A stretch of 64,000 bases of DNA from Hydractinia symbiolongicarpus (lineage: Eukaryota > Cnidaria > Hydrozoa > Anthoathecata > Hydractiniidae), in the NCBI RefSeq assembly GCF_029227915.1, contig NC_079885.1:29577001-29641000 (forward strand). Reading direction: 5' to 3'. Made by a program: the position numbers and the translations under genes. Under the pieces are notes generated by a model. That model had not been told where the DNA came from, ran no database searches, and saw nothing but the letters and a program-made list of their open reading frames with translations. This document shows positions 42,001 to 57,000 of the stretch, in pieces; position 1 is the stretch's first letter; every line of letters starts with the position of its first letter.

Positions 42001-44146
42001 TGTAGTTTTTAAAAATGATTTCATTTTTGATGAGACGCTTAATGAAAGTGGTTTAATCGCCGGCAAACGAAAACCCGCAATTTCCCGTAAATCCCGGTCT
42101 TGGCCCGCATAGTCGAATGTATACAAAGAAATTACCCTGTGAGTAAACTCATTTCCAAAACGATTTTTTAAATTATCTTTTCACCACTAAAACGCATGAG
42201 ACTTGAAGTTTTCAAAAATGTTTTCATTTTTGATGAGAGGCTGAATAAAAGAAGTTTAATCGCCGGCAAACGAAAACCTGCGATTTCCCTTAAATCCCGG
42301 ACTCGGCCCGTATAGTCAAAAGCATACAAAGAAAGTACCCAGGGTGTAAACTCATTTCCCGAACGATTTTTTAATATATTATTTTACCACTAAAGCCCAT
42401 GAGACTTGTAGTTTTTAAAAATGTTTTTATTTTTGATGAGACGCTGAATAAAAGAAGTTTAAACGCCGGCAAACGAAAACCCGCGACTTCCCGTAAATCG
42501 CGGACTCGGCCCGTATAGTCAAAAGTATACAAAGAAAGTACCCAGGGAGTAAACTCATTTCCCGAACGATTTTTTAAAATATTTTTTCACCACTAAAACG
42601 CATGAGACTTGTAGTTTTCAAAAATGTTTTCATTTTTGATGAGACGCTGAATAATAGAAGTTTAATCGCCGGTAAACGAAAACCCGCCATTTCCCGTAAA
42701 CCCCGGACTCGGCCAGTATAGTCAAAAGTATACAAAGAAAGTACCCAGTAAGTAAACTCATTTCCCGAACGAATTTTTAAATTATTTTTTCACCACTACA
42801 ACGCATGAACCTTGTAGTTTTTAAAAATGTTTTCATTTTTGATGAGACGCTGAATAAAAGAAGTTTAATCGCCGGCAAACGAAAACCCGCGATTTCCCGT
42901 AAATCCCGGTCTTGGCCCGCATAGTCGAATGTATACAAAGAAATTACCCTGTGAGTAAACTCATTTCCAAAACGATTTTTTAAATTATCTTTTCACCACT
43001 AAAACGCATGAGACTTGAAGTTTTCAAAAATGTTTTCATTTTTGATGAGACGCTGAATAAAAGAAGTTTAATCGCCGGCAAACGAAAACCTGCGATTTCC
43101 CGTAAATCCCGGACTCGGCCCGTATAGTCAAATGCATACAAAGAAAGTACCCAGGGTTTCAAAAATGTTTTCATTTTTGATGAAAACACTTAATGAAAGA
43201 GGTTTAATCGCCGGCAAACGAAAACCCGCCATTTCCCGTAAACCCCGGCCTCGGCCCGTATAGTGAAAAGTATACAAAGAAAGTACCCAGGGAGTAAACT
43301 CATTTCCCGAACGATTTTTTAAATTATTTTTTCACCACTAAAACGCATGAGACTTGTAGTTTTCAAAAATGTTTTCATTTTTGATGAGACGCTTAATGAA
43401 AGAGGTTTAATCGTCGGCAAACAAAATCCCGCGATTTCCCGTAAATCCCGGGCTTGGCCCGTATAGTCGAATGTATAAAAAGAAAGTACCCAGGGAGTAA
43501 ACTCATTTCCCGAACAATTTTTTAAATTATTATTTCACCACTAAAGCCCATGAGAATTATAGTTTTTAAAAATGTTTTCATTTTTGATGAGACGCTGAAT
43601 AAAAGAAGTTTTATCACCGGCAAACAAAAACCCGCGATTTCCCGTAAATCCCGGGCTTGGCCCGTATAGTCGAATGTATACAAAGAAAGTACCCTGTGAG
43701 TAAACTCATTTCCCGAACGATTTTTTAAATTATTTTTTCACCACTAACACGCATGAGACTTGTAGTTTTCAGAAATGTTTTCATTTTTGATGAGACGCTT
43801 AATGAAAGTGGTTTAATCGCCGGCAAACGAAAACCCGCGATTTGCCGTAAATCCCGGACTTTGCCCGTATAGTCGAATGTATAAAAAGAAAGTACCCAGG
43901 GAGTAAACTCATTTCCCGAACGATTTTTTAAATTATTTTTTCACCACTAAAACGCATAAGACTTGTAGTTTTCAAAAATGTTTTCATTTTTGATGAGACG
44001 CTTAATGAAAGAAGTTTAATCACCGGCAAACAAAAACCCGCGATTTCCCGTAAATCCCGGGCTTGGCCCATATAGTCGAATGTATACAAAGAAAGTACCC
44101 TGTGAGTAAACTCATTTCCCGAACGATTTTTTAAATTATTTTTTCA
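39003..44146. repeat. Tandem duplication of a 2,572-bp satellite block
   Basis: Variants recur at an offset of 2,572 bp across this interval (units about 39003-41574 and 41575-44146). A truncated monomer, in which CCCAGGG joins TTTCAAAAATG directly, is a marker at 40581 and 43153. A third copy of that marker is at 37401, and 37075-38395 matches 40255-41575 at an offset of 3,180 bp. Confidence 0.82.
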
Positions 44147-47100
44147 CCACTAACACGCATGAGACTTGTAGTTTTCAGAAATGTTTTCATTTTTGATGAG
44201 ACGCTTAATGAAAGTGGTTTAATCGCCGGCAAATGAAAACCCGCGATTTGCCGTAAATCCCGGACTTTGCCCGTATAGTCGAATGTATACAAAGAAAGTA
44301 CCCTGTGAGTAAACTCATTTCCAAAACGATTTTTTAAATTACCTTGTCACCACTAAAACGCATGAGACTTGTAGTTTTCAAAAATGTTTTCATTTTTGAT
44401 GAGATGCTTAATGAAAGAAGTTTAATCGCCGGCAAACGAAAACCCGCGATTTCCCGTAAATCCCGGGCTTGGCCCGTATAGTCGAATGTATACAAAGAAA
44501 GTACCCTGTGAGTAAACTCATTTCCCAAACGATTTTTTAAATTATTTTTTCACCACTAAAACGCATGAGACTTGTAGTTTTCAGAAATGTTTTCATTTTT
44601 GATGAGACGCTTAATGAAAGTGGTTTAATCGCCGGCAAACGAAAACCCGCGATTTGCCGTAAATCCCGGACTTTGCCCGTATAGTCGAATGTATAAAAAG
44701 AAAGTACCCAGGGAGTAAACTCATTTCCCGAACGATTTTTTAAATTATTTTTTCACCACTAAAACGCATAAGACTTGTAGTTTTCAAAAATGTTTTCATT
44801 TTTGATGAGACGCTTAATGAAAGAAGTTTAATCACCGGCAAACAAAAACCCGCGATTTCCCGTAAATCCCGGGCTTGGCCCGTATAGTCGAATGTATACA
44901 AAGAAAGTACCCTGTGAGTAAACTCATTTCCCGAACGATTTTTTAAATTATTTTTTCACCACTAACACGCATGAGACTTGTAGTTTTCAGAAATGTTTTC
45001 ATTTTTGATGAGACGCTTAATGAAAGTGGTTTAATCGCCGGCAAATGAAAACCCGCGATTTGCCGTAAATCCCGGACTTTGCCCGTATAGTCGAATGTAT
45101 ACAAAGAAAGTACCCTGTGAGTAAACTCATTTCCAAAACGATTTTTTAAATTACCTTGTCACCACTAAAACGCATGAGACTTGTAGTTTTCAAAAATGTT
45201 TTCATTTTTGATGAGACGCTTAATGAAAGAAGTTTAATCGCCGGCAAACGAAAACCCGCGATTTCCCGTAAATCCCGGGCTTGGCCCGTATAGTCGAATG
45301 TATACAAAGAAAGTACCCTGTGAGTAAACTCATTTCCCGAACGATTTTTTAAATTATTTTTTCACCACTAAAACGCATGAGACTTGTAGTTTTCAGAAAT
45401 GTTTTCATTTTTGATGAGACCCTTAATAAAAGTGGTTTAATCGCCGGCAAACGAAAACTCGCGATTTGCCGTAAATCCCGGACTTTGCCCGTAAAGTCGA
45501 ATGTATACAAAGAAAGTACCCTGTGAGTAAACTCATTTCCAAAACGATTTTTTAAATTACCTTGTCACCACTAAAACGCATGAGACTTGTAGTTTTCAAA
45601 AATGTTTTCATTTTTGAGGAGACACTGAATAAAAGAAGTTCAATCGCCGGCACACGAAAACCCGCCATTTCCCGTAAACCCCGGACTCGGCCCGTATAGT
45701 CAAAAGTATACAAAGAAAGTACCCAGGGAGTAAACTCATTTCCCGAACGATTTTTTAAATTATTTTTTCACCACTACAACGCATGAGACTTGTAGTTTTC
45801 AAAAATGTTTTCATTTTTGGAGAGACGCTGAATAAAAGAAGTTTAATCGCCCTCAAACGAAAATCCGCGATTTCCGTAAATCCTGGACTCGGCCCGTATA
45901 GTCCAAAGTATACAAAGAAAGTACCGAGGGAGTAAACTCATTTGCCGAACGATTTTTTAAATTATTTTTTCACCACTAAAACGCATGAGACTTGTAGTTT
46001 TCAAAAATGTTTTCATTTCTGATGAGACGCTTAATGAAAGAGGTTTAATCGCCGGCAAACGAAAACCTGCGATTTCCCGTAAATCCCGGGCTTGGCCCGT
46101 ATAGTCGAATGTATAAAAAGAAAGTACCCAGGGAGTAAACTCATTTCCCGAACGATTTTTTAAATTATTTTTTCACCACTAAAACGCATAAGACTTGTAG
46201 TTTTCAAAAATGTTTTCATTTTTGATAAGACGCTTAATGAAAGAAGTTTAATCGCCGGCAAACGAAAACCCGTGATTGCCCGTAAATCCCGGGCTTGGCC
46301 CGTATAGTCGAATGTATACAAAGAAAGTACCCTGTGAGTAAACTCATTTCCCGAACGATTTTTTAAATTATTTTTTCACCACTAAAACGCATGAGACTTT
46401 TAGTTTTCAGAAATGTTTTCATTTTTGATGAGACGCTTAATGAAAGTGGTTTAATCGCCGGCAAACGAAAACCCGCGATTTGCCGTAAATCCCGGACTTG
46501 GCCCGTATAGTCGAATGTATACAAAGAAAGTACCCTGTGAGTAAACTCATTTCCAAAACGATTTTTTAAATTACCTTGTCACCACTAAAACGCATGAGAC
46601 TTGTAGTTTTTAAAAATGTTTTCATTTTTGATGAGACACTGAATAAAAGAAGTTTAATCGCCGGCACACGAAAACCCGCCATTTCCCGTAAACCCCGGAC
46701 TCGGCCCGTATAGTTAAAAGTACACAAAGAAAGTACCCAGGGAGTAAATTCATTTCCCGAACGATTTTTTAAAATATTTTTTCACCACTAAAACGCATGA
46801 GACTTGTAGTTTTCAAAAATGTTTTCATTTTTTATGAGACGCTTAATGAAAGAGGTTTAATCGCCGGCAAACGAAATCCCGCGTTTTCCCGTAAATCCGG
46901 GGCTTGGCCCGTATAGTCGAATGTTTACAAAGAAAGTACCCAGGGAGTAAACTCATTTCCCGAAAGATTTTTTAAACTTTTTTTCACCACTAAAACGCAT
47001 GAGACTTGTAGTTTTCAAAAATGTTTTCATTTTTGATGAGACGCTGAATAAAAGAAGTTTAATCGCCGACAAACGAAAACCCGCGATTTCCCGTAAATCC

Positions 47101-50100
47101 CGGGCTTGACCCGTATAGTCAAAAGTATACAAAGAAGGTACCCAGGGAGTAAACTCATTTCCCGAACGATTTTTTAAATTATTTTTTCACCACTAAATCG
47201 CATGAGACTTGTAGTTTTCAAAAATGTTTTCATTTTTGATGAGACGCTGAATAAAAGAAGTTTAATCGCCGGCAAACAAAAACCCGCGATTTCCCGTAAA
47301 TCCCGGACTCGGCCCGTATAGTCAAAAGTATACAAAGAAAGTACCCAGGAAGTAAACTCATTTTCCGAACGATTTTTTAAATTATTTTTTCACCACTACA
47401 ACGCATGAGACTTGTAGTTTTTAAAAATGTTTTCATTTTTGATGAGACGCTGAATAAAAGAAGTTTAATCGCCGGCAAACGAAAACCCGCCATTTCCCGT
47501 AAACCCCGGACTCGGCCCGTATAGTCAAAAGTATACAAAGAAAGTACCCAGGGAGTAAACTCATTTCCCGAACGATTTTTTAAATTATTTTTTCACCACT
47601 ACAACGCATGAGACTTGTAGTTTTCAAAAATGTTTTCATTTTTGAAGAGACGCTGAATAAAAGAAGTTTAATCGCCCTCAAACGAAAATCCGCGATTTCC
47701 GTAAATCCCGGACTCGGCCCGTATAGTCAAAAGTATACAAGGAACGTAACCAGTGAGTAAACTCATTTCCCGAACGATTTTTTAAATTATTTTTTCACCA
47801 CTAAAACGCATAAGACTTGTAGTTTTTAAAAATGTTTTCATTTTTGATGAGACGCTGAATAAAAGAAGTTTAATCGCCGGCAAACGAAAACATGCGATTT
47901 CCCGTAAATCCCAGGCTTGGCCCGTATAGTCAAAAGTATACAAAGAAAGTACCCAGGGAGTAAACTCATTTCCCGAACGATTTTTTAAATTATTTTTTCA
48001 CCACTAAAACGCATAAGACTTGTAGTTTTTAAAAATGTTTTCATTTTTGATGAGACGCTGAATAAAAGAAGTTTAATCGCCGGCAAACGAAAACATGCGA
48101 TTTCCCGTAAACCCCGGACTTGGCCCGTATAGTCAAAATTATACAAAGAAAGTACCCAGGGAGTAAACTCATTTTAAGAACGATTTTTTAAATTATTTTT
48201 TCACCACTACAACGCATGAGACTTGTAGTTTTTAAAAATGTTTTCATTTTTGATGAGACGCTGAATAAAAGAAGTTTAATCGCCGGCAAACGAAAACCCG
48301 CCATTTCCCGTAAACCCCGGGCTCGGCCCGTATAGTCAAAAGTATACAAAGAAAGTACCCAGGGAGTAAACTCATTTTAAGAACGATTTTTTAAATTATT
48401 TTTTCACCACTACAACGCATGAGACTTGTAGTTTTTAAAAATGTTTTCATTTTTGATGAGACGCTGAATAAAAGAAGTTTAATCGCCGGCAAACGAAAAC
48501 CCGCCATTTCCCGTAAACCCCGGACTCGGCCCGTATAGTCAAAAGTATACAAAGAAAGTACCCAGGGAGTAAACTCATTTCCCGAACGATTTTTTAAATT
48601 ATTTTTTCACCACTACAACGCATGAGACTTGTAGTTTTCAAAAATGTTTTCATTTTTGAAGAGACGCTGAATAAAAGAAGTTTAATCGCCCTCAAACGAA
48701 AATCCGCGATTTCCGTAAATCCCGGACTCGGCCCGTATAGTCAAAAGTATACAAGGAACGTAACCAGTGAGTAAACTCATTTCCCGAACGATTTTTTAAA
48801 TTATTTTTTCACCACTAAAACGCATAAGACTTGTAGTTTTTAAAAATGTTTTCATTTTTGATGAGACGCTGAATAAAAGAAGTTTAATCGCCGGCAAACG
48901 AAAACATGCGATTTCCCGTAAATCCCAGGCTTGGCCCGTATAGTCAAAAGTATACAAAGAAAGTACCCAGGGAGTAAACTCATTTCCCGAACGATTTTTT
49001 AAATTATTTTTTCACCACTAAAACGCATAAGACTTGTAGTTTTTAAAAATGTTTTCATTTTTGATGAGACGCTGAATAAAAGAAGTTTAATCGCCGGCAA
49101 ACGAAAACATGCGATTTCCCGTAAACCCCGGACTTGGCCCGTATAGTCAAAATTATACAAAGAAAGTACCCAGGGAGTAAACTCATTTTAAGAACGATTT
49201 TTTAAATTATTTTTTCACCACTACAACGCATGAGACTTGTAGTTTTTAAAAATGTTTTCATTTTTGATGAGACGCTGAATAAAAGAAGTTTAATCGCCGG
49301 CAAACGAAAACCCGCCATTTCCCGTAAACCCCGGGCTCGGCCCGTATAGTCAAAAGTATACAAAGAAAGTACCCAGGGAGTAAACTCATTTTAAGAACGA
49401 TTTTTTAAATTATTTTTTCACCACTACAACGCATGAGACTTGTAGTTTTTAAAAATGTTTTCATTTTTGATGAGACGCTGAATAAAAGAAGTTTAATCGC
49501 CGGCAAACGAAAACCCGCCATTTCCCGTAAACCCCGGACTCGGCCCGTATAGTCAAAAGTATACAAAGAAAGTACCCAGGGAGTAAACTCATTTCCCGAA
49601 CGATTTTTTAAATTATTTTTTCACCACTACAACGCATGAGACTTGTAGTTTTCAAAAATGTTTTCATTTTTGAAGAGACGCTGAATAAAAGAAGTTTAAT
49701 CGCCCTCAAACGAAAATCCGCGATTTCCGTAAATCCCGGACTCGGCCCGTATAGTCAAAAGTATACAAGGAACGTAACCAGTGAGTAAACTCATTTCCCG
49801 AACGATTTTTTAAATTATTTTTTCACCACTAAAACGCATAAGACTTGTAGTTTTTAAAAATGTTTTCATTTTTGATGAGACGTTGAATAAAAGAAGTTTA
49901 ATCGCCGGCAAACGAAAACATGCGATTTCCCGTAAATCCCAGGCTTGGCCCGTATAGTCAAAAGTATACAAAGAAAGTACCCAGGGAGTAAACTCATTTC
50001 CCGAACGATTTTTTAAATTATTTTTTCACCACTAAAACGCATAAGACTTGTAGTTTTTAAAAATGTTTTCATTTTTGATGAGACGCTGAATAAAAGAAGT

Positions 50101-52405
50101 TTAATCGCCGGCAAACGAAAACATGCGATTTCCCGTAAACCCCGGACTTGGCCCGTATAGTCAAAATTATACAAAGAAAGTACCCAGAGAGTAAACTCAT
50201 TTTAAGAACGATTTTTTAAATTATTTTTTCACCACTACAACGCATGAGACTTGTAGTTTTTAAAAATGTTTTCATTTTTGATGAGACGCTGAATAAAAGA
50301 AGTTTAATCGCCGGCAAACGAAAACCCGCCATTTTCCGTAAACCCGGGACTCGGCCCGTATAGTCAAAAGTATACAAAGAAAGTACCCAGGGAGTAAACT
50401 CATTTCCCGAACGATTTTTTAAATTATTTTTTCACCACTACAACGCATGAGACTTGTAGTTTTCAAAAATGTTTTCATTTTTGAAGAGACGCTGAATAAA
50501 AGAAGTTTAATCGCCCTCAAACGAAAATCCGCGATTTCCGTAAATCCTGGACTCGGCCAGTATAGTCAAAAGTATACAAAGAAAGTACCGAGGGAGTAAA
50601 CTCATTTCCCGAACGATTTTTTAAAATATTTTTTCACCACTAAAACGCATGAGACTTGTAGTTTTCAAAAATGTTTTTATTTTTGATGAGACGCTTAATG
50701 AAAGAGGTTTAATCGCCGGCAAACGAAATCCCGCGTTTTCCCGTAAATCTGGGGCTTGGCCCGTATAGTCGAATGTATACAAAGAAAGTACCCAGGGAGT
50801 AAACTCATTTCCCGAAAGATTTTTTAAACTTTTTTTTCACCACTAAAACGCATGAGACTTGTAGTTTTCAAAAATGTTTTCATTTTTGATGAGACGCTGA
50901 ATAAAAGAAGTTTAATCGCCGACAAACGAAAACCCGCGATTTCCCGTAAATCCCGGGCTTGACCCGTATAGTCAAAAGTATAAAAAGAAAGTACCCAGGG
51001 ACTAAACTCATATCCCGAACGATTTTTTAAATTATTATTTCACCACTAAAACGCATGAGACTTGTAGTTTTCAAAAATATTTTCATTTTTGATGAGACGC
51101 TGAATAAAAGAAGTTTAATCGCCGGCAAACGAATACCTGCGATTTCCCGTAAATCCCGGACTCGGCCCGTATAGTCAAAAGTATACAAAGAAAGTACCCA
51201 GGAAGTAAACTCATTTCCCGAACGATTTTTTAAATTATTTTTTCACCACTAAAACGCATGAGACTTTTAGTTTTCAAAAATGTTATCATTTTTGATGAGA
51301 CGCTGAATAAAAGAAGTTTAATCGCCGGCAAACGAAAACCCGCGATTTCCCGTAAATCCCGGACTCGGCCCGTATAGTCAAAAGTATACAAGGAAAGTAA
51401 CCAGTGAGTAAACTCATTTCCCGAACGATTTTTTAAATTATTTTTTCACCACTAAAACGCATAAGACTTGTAGTTTTTAAAAATGTTTTCATTTTTGATG
51501 AGACGCTGAATAAAAGAAGTTTAATCGCCGGCAAACGAAAACATGCGATTTCCCGTAAATCCCGGGCTTGGCCCGTATAGTCAAAAGTATACAAAGAAAG
51601 TACCCAGGGAGTAAACTAATTTTCCGAACGATTCTTTAAATTATTTTTTCACCAATAAAACGCATGAGACTTGTAGTTTTCAAAAATGTTTTCATTTTTG
51701 ATAAGACGCTGAATAAAAGAAGTTTAATCGCCGGCAAACGAAAACCCGCGAGTTCCCGTAAATCCCGGACTCAGCCCGTATAGTCAAAAGTATACAAAAA
51801 AGTACCCAGGGAGTAAACTCATTTCCCGAACGATTTTTTAAATTATTTTTTCACCACTACAACGCATGAGACTTGTAGTTTTCAAAAATGTTTTCATTTT
51901 TGATGAGACGCTGAATAAAGGAAGTTTAATCGCCCTCAAACGAAAATCCGCGATTTCCGTAAATCCCGGACTCGGCCCGTATAGTCCAAAGTATACAAAG
52001 AAAGTACCCGGGGTGTAAACTCATTTCCCGAACGATTTTTTAAATTATTATTTCACCACTAAAGCCCATGAGACTTATAGTTTTTAAGAATGTTTTCATT
52101 TTTTATGAGACGCTGAATAAAAGAATTTTAATCGCCGGCAAACGAAAACGTGCGATTTCCCGTAAATCCCGGACTCGACCCGTATAGTCAAAAGTATACA
52201 AAGAAAGTACCCGGGGTTTAAACTCATTTCCCGAACGATTTTTTAAATTATTATTTCACCACTAAATCCCATGAGACTTATAGTTTTTAAAAATGTTTTC
52301 ATTTTTGATGAGACGCTGAATAAAAGAAGTTTAATCGCCGGTAAACGAAAACCCGCCATTTCCCGTAAACCCCGGACTCGGCCAGTATAGTCAAAAGTAT
52401 ACAAA
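43520..52405. repeat. Large satellite block, copy 1 (~8.9 kb)
   Basis: It matches 54066-62950 at a constant offset of 10,546 bp, shown by anchors at 44334/54880 and 51391/61937, with only scattered differences. Copy 1 and the spacer 52406-54065 together make a 10.5-kb higher-order unit. Confidence 0.85.
47638..50479. repeat. 1,014-bp higher-order repeat (5 monomers), nearly 3 copies
   Basis: The variant AACATGCGATTTCCCGTAAA with CCCAGGCTTGG recurs at 47891, 48905 and 49919, exactly 1,014 bp apart. The marker GAAGAGACGCTGAAT with CGCCCTCAAACG precedes each. The same set recurs at 58184-61025 in copy 2 of the large block. Confidence 0.85.
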
Positions 52406-54065
52406 GAAAGTACCCAGGGAGTAAACTCACTTCCCGAACGATTTTTTAAATTATTTTTTCACCACTACAACGCATGAGACTTGTAGTTTTCAAAAATGTT
52501 TTCATTTTTGAAGAGACGATGAATAAAAGAAGTTTAATCGCCCTCAAACGAAAATCAGCGATTTCCGTAAATCCCGGACTCGGCCCGTATAGTCAAAAGT
52601 ATACAAGGAACGTAACCAGTGAGTAAACTCATTTCCCGAACGATTTTTTAAATTATTTTTTTACCACTAAAATGCATAAGACTTGTAGTTTTTAAAAATG
52701 TTTTCATTTTTGATGAGACGCTGAATAAAAGAAGTTTAATCGCCGGCAAACGAAAACATGCGATTTCCCGTAAATCCCGGGCTTGGCCCGTATAGTCAAA
52801 AGTATACAAAGAAAGTACCCAGGGAGTAAAATCATTTCCCGAACGATTTTTTAAATTATTTTTTCACCACTACAACGCATGAGACTTGTAGTTTTCAAAA
52901 ATATTTTCATTTTTGATGAGACGCTGAATAAAAGAAGTTTAATCGCCGGCAAACGAATACCTGCGATTTCCCGTAAATCCCGGACTCGGCCCGTATAGTC
53001 AAAAGTATACAAAGAAAGTACCCAGGAAGTAAACTCATTTCCCGAACGATTTTTTAAATTATTTTTTCACCACTAAAACGCATGAGACTTTTAGTTTTCA
53101 AAAATGTTTTCATTTTTGATGAGACGCTGAATAAAAGAAGTTTAATCGCCGGCAAACGAAAACCCGCGATTTCCCGTAAATCCCGGACTCGGCCCGTATA
53201 GTCAAAAGTATACAAGGAAAGTACCCAGTGAGTAAACTCATTTCCCGAACGATTTTTTAAATTATTTTTTCACCACTAAAACGCATAAGACTTGTAGTTT
53301 TTAAAAATGTTTTCATTTTTGATGAGAGGCTGAATAAAAGAAGTTTAATCGCCGGCAAACGAAAACATGCGATTTCCCGTAAATCCCGGGCTTGGCCCGT
53401 ATAGTCAAAAGTATACAAAGAAAGTACCCAGGGAGTAAACTAATTTTCCGAACGATTCTTTAAATTATTTTTTCACCAATAAAACGCATGAGACTTGTAG
53501 TTTTCAAAAATGTTTTCATTTTTGATAAGACGCTGAATAAAAGAAGTTTAATCGCCGGCAAACGAAAACCCGCGAGTTCCCGTAAATCCCGGACTCAGCC
53601 CGTATAGTCAAAAGTATACAAAAAAGTACCCAGGGAGTAAACTCATTTCCCGAACGATTTTTTAAATTATTATTTCACCACTAAAGCTCATGAGACTTAT
53701 AGTTTTTAAGAATGTTTTCATTTTTTATGAGACGCTGAATAAAAGAATTTTAATCGCCGGCAAACGAAAACGTGCGATTTCCCGTAAATCCCGGACTCGA
53801 CCCGTATAGTCAAAAGTATACAAAGAAAGTACCCGGGGTTTAAACTCATTTCCCGAACGATTTTTTAAATTATTATTTCACCACTAAATCCCATGAGACT
53901 TATAGTTTTTAAAAATGTTTTCATTTTTGATGAGACGCTGAATAGAAGAAGTTTAATCGCCGGTAAACGAAAACCCGCCATTTCCCGTAAACCCCGGACT
54001 TGGCCCGTATAGTCAAAAGTATACAAAGAAAGTACCCAGGGAGTAAACTCATTTCCCGAACGATT

Positions 54066-57000
54066 TTTTAAATTATTATTTCACCACTAAAGCCCATGAG
54101 AATTATAGTTTTTAAAAATGTTTTCATTTTTGATGAGACGCTGAATAAAAGAAGTTTTATCACCGGCAAACAAAAACCCGCGATTTCCCGTAAATCCCGG
54201 GCTTGGCCCGTATAGTCGAATGTATACAAAGAAAGTACCCTGTGAGTAAACTCATTTCCCGAACGATTTTTTAAATTATTTTTTCACCACTAACACGCAT
54301 GAGACTTGTAGTTTTCAGAAATGTTTTCATTTTTGATGAGACGCTTAATGAAAGTGGTTTAATCGCCGGCAAACGAAAACCCGCGATTTGCCGTAAATCC
54401 CGGACTTTGCCCGTATAGTCGAATGTATAAAAAGAAAGTACCCAGGGAGTAAACTCATTTCCCGAACGATTTTTTAAATTATTTTTTCACCACTAAAACG
54501 CATAAGACTTGTAGTTTTCAAAAATGTTTTCATTTTTGATGAGACGCTTAATGAAAGAAGTTTAATCACCGGCAAACAAAAACCCGCGATTTCCCGTAAA
54601 TCCCGGGCTTGGCCCATATAGTCGAATGTATACAAAGAAAGTACCCTGTGAGTAAACTCATTTCCCGAACGATTTTTTAAATTATTTTTTCACCACTAAC
54701 ACGCATGAGACTTGTAGTTTTCAGAAATGTTTTCATTTTTGATGAGACGCTTAATGAAAGTGGTTTAATCGCCGGCAAATGAAAACCCGCGATTTGCCGT
54801 AAATCCCGGACTTTGCCCGTATAGTCGAATGTATACAAAGAAAGTACCCTGTGAGTAAACTCATTTCCAAAACGATTTTTTAAATTACCTTGTCACCACT
54901 AAAACGCATGAGACTTGTAGTTTTCAAAAATGTTTTCATTTTTGATGAGATGCTTAATGAAAGAAGTTTAATCGCCGGCAAACGAAAACCCGCGATTTCC
55001 CGTAAATCCCGGGCTTGGCCCGTATAGTCGAATGTATACAAAGAAAGTACCCTGTGAGTAAACTCATTTCCCAAACGATTTTTTAAATTATTTTTTCACC
55101 ACTAAAACGCATGAGACTTGTAGTTTTCAGAAATGTTTTCATTTTTGATGAGACGCTTAATGAAAGTGGTTTAATCGCCGGCAAACGAAAACCCGCGATT
55201 TGCCGTAAATCCCGGACTTTGCCCGTATAGTCGAATGTATAAAAAGAAAGTACCCAGGGAGTAAACTCATTTCCCGAACGATTTTTTAAATTATTTTTTC
55301 ACCACTAAAACGCATAAGACTTGTAGTTTTCAAAAATGTTTTCATTTTTGATGAGACGCTTAATGAAAGAAGTTTAATCACCGGCAAACAAAAACCCGCG
55401 ATTTCCCGTAAATCCCGGGCTTGGCCCGTATAGTCGAATGTATACAAAGAAAGTACCCTGTGAGTAAACTCATTTCCCGAACGATTTTTTAAATTATTTT
55501 TTCACCACTAACACGCATGAGACTTGTAGTTTTCAGAAATGTTTTCATTTTTGATGAGACGCTTAATGAAAGTGGTTTAATCGCCGGCAAATGAAAACCC
55601 GCGATTTGCCGTAAATCCCGGACTTTGCCCGTATAGTCGAATGTATACAAAGAAAGTACCCTGTGAGTAAACTCATTTCCAAAACGATTTTTTAAATTAC
55701 CTTGTCACCACTAAAACGCATGAGACTTGTAGTTTTCAAAAATGTTTTCATTTTTGATGAGACGCTTAATGAAAGAAGTTTAATCGCCGGCAAACGAAAA
55801 CCCGCGATTTCCCGTAAATCCCGGGCTTGGCCCGTATAGTCGAATGTATACAAAGAAAGTACCCTGTGAGTAAACTCATTTCCCGAACGATTTTTTAAAT
55901 TATTTTTTCACCACTAAAACGCATGAGACTTGTAGTTTTCAGAAATGTTTTCATTTTTGATGAGACCCTTAATAAAAGTGGTTTAATCGCCGGCAAACGA
56001 AAACTCGCGATTTGCCGTAAATCCCGGACTTTGCCCGTAAAGTCGAATGTATACAAAGAAAGTACCCTGTGAGTAAACTCATTTCCAAAACGATTTTTTA
56101 AATTACCTTGTCACCACTAAAACGCATGAGACTTGTAGTTTTCAAAAATGTTTTCATTTTTGAGGAGACACTGAATAAAAGAAGTTCAATCGCCGGCACA
56201 CGAAAACCCGCCATTTCCCGTAAACCCCGGACTCGGCCCGTATAGTCAAAAGTATACAAAGAAAGTACCCAGGGAGTAAACTCATTTCCCGAACGATTTT
56301 TTAAATTATTTTTTCACCACTACAACGCATGAGACTTGTAGTTTTCAAAAATGTTTTCATTTTTGGAGAGACGCTGAATAAAAGAAGTTTAATCGCCCTC
56401 AAACGAAAATCCGCGATTTCCGTAAATCCTGGACTCGGCCCGTATAGTCCAAAGTATACAAAGAAAGTACCGAGGGAGTAAACTCATTTGCCGAACGATT
56501 TTTTAAATTATTTTTTCACCACTAAAACGCATGAGACTTGTAGTTTTCAAAAATGTTTTCATTTCTGATGAGACGCTTAATGAAAGAGGTTTAATCGCCG
56601 GCAAACGAAAACCTGCGATTTCCCGTAAATCCCGGGCTTGGCCCGTATAGTCGAATGTATAAAAAGAAAGTACCCAGGGAGTAAACTCATTTCCCGAACG
56701 ATTTTTTAAATTATTTTTTCACCACTAAAACGCATAAGACTTGTAGTTTTCAAAAATGTTTTCATTTTTGATGAGACGCTTAATGAAAGAAGTTTAATCG
56801 CCGGCAAACGAAAACCCGTGATTGCCCGTAAATCCCGGGCTTGGCCCGTATAGTCGAATGTATACAAAGAAAGTACCCTGTGAGTAAACTCATTTCCCGA
56901 ACGATTTTTTAAATTATTTTTTCACCACTAAAACGCATGAGACTTTTAGTTTTCAGAAATGTTTTCATTTTTGATGAGACGCTTAATGAAAGTGGTTTAA

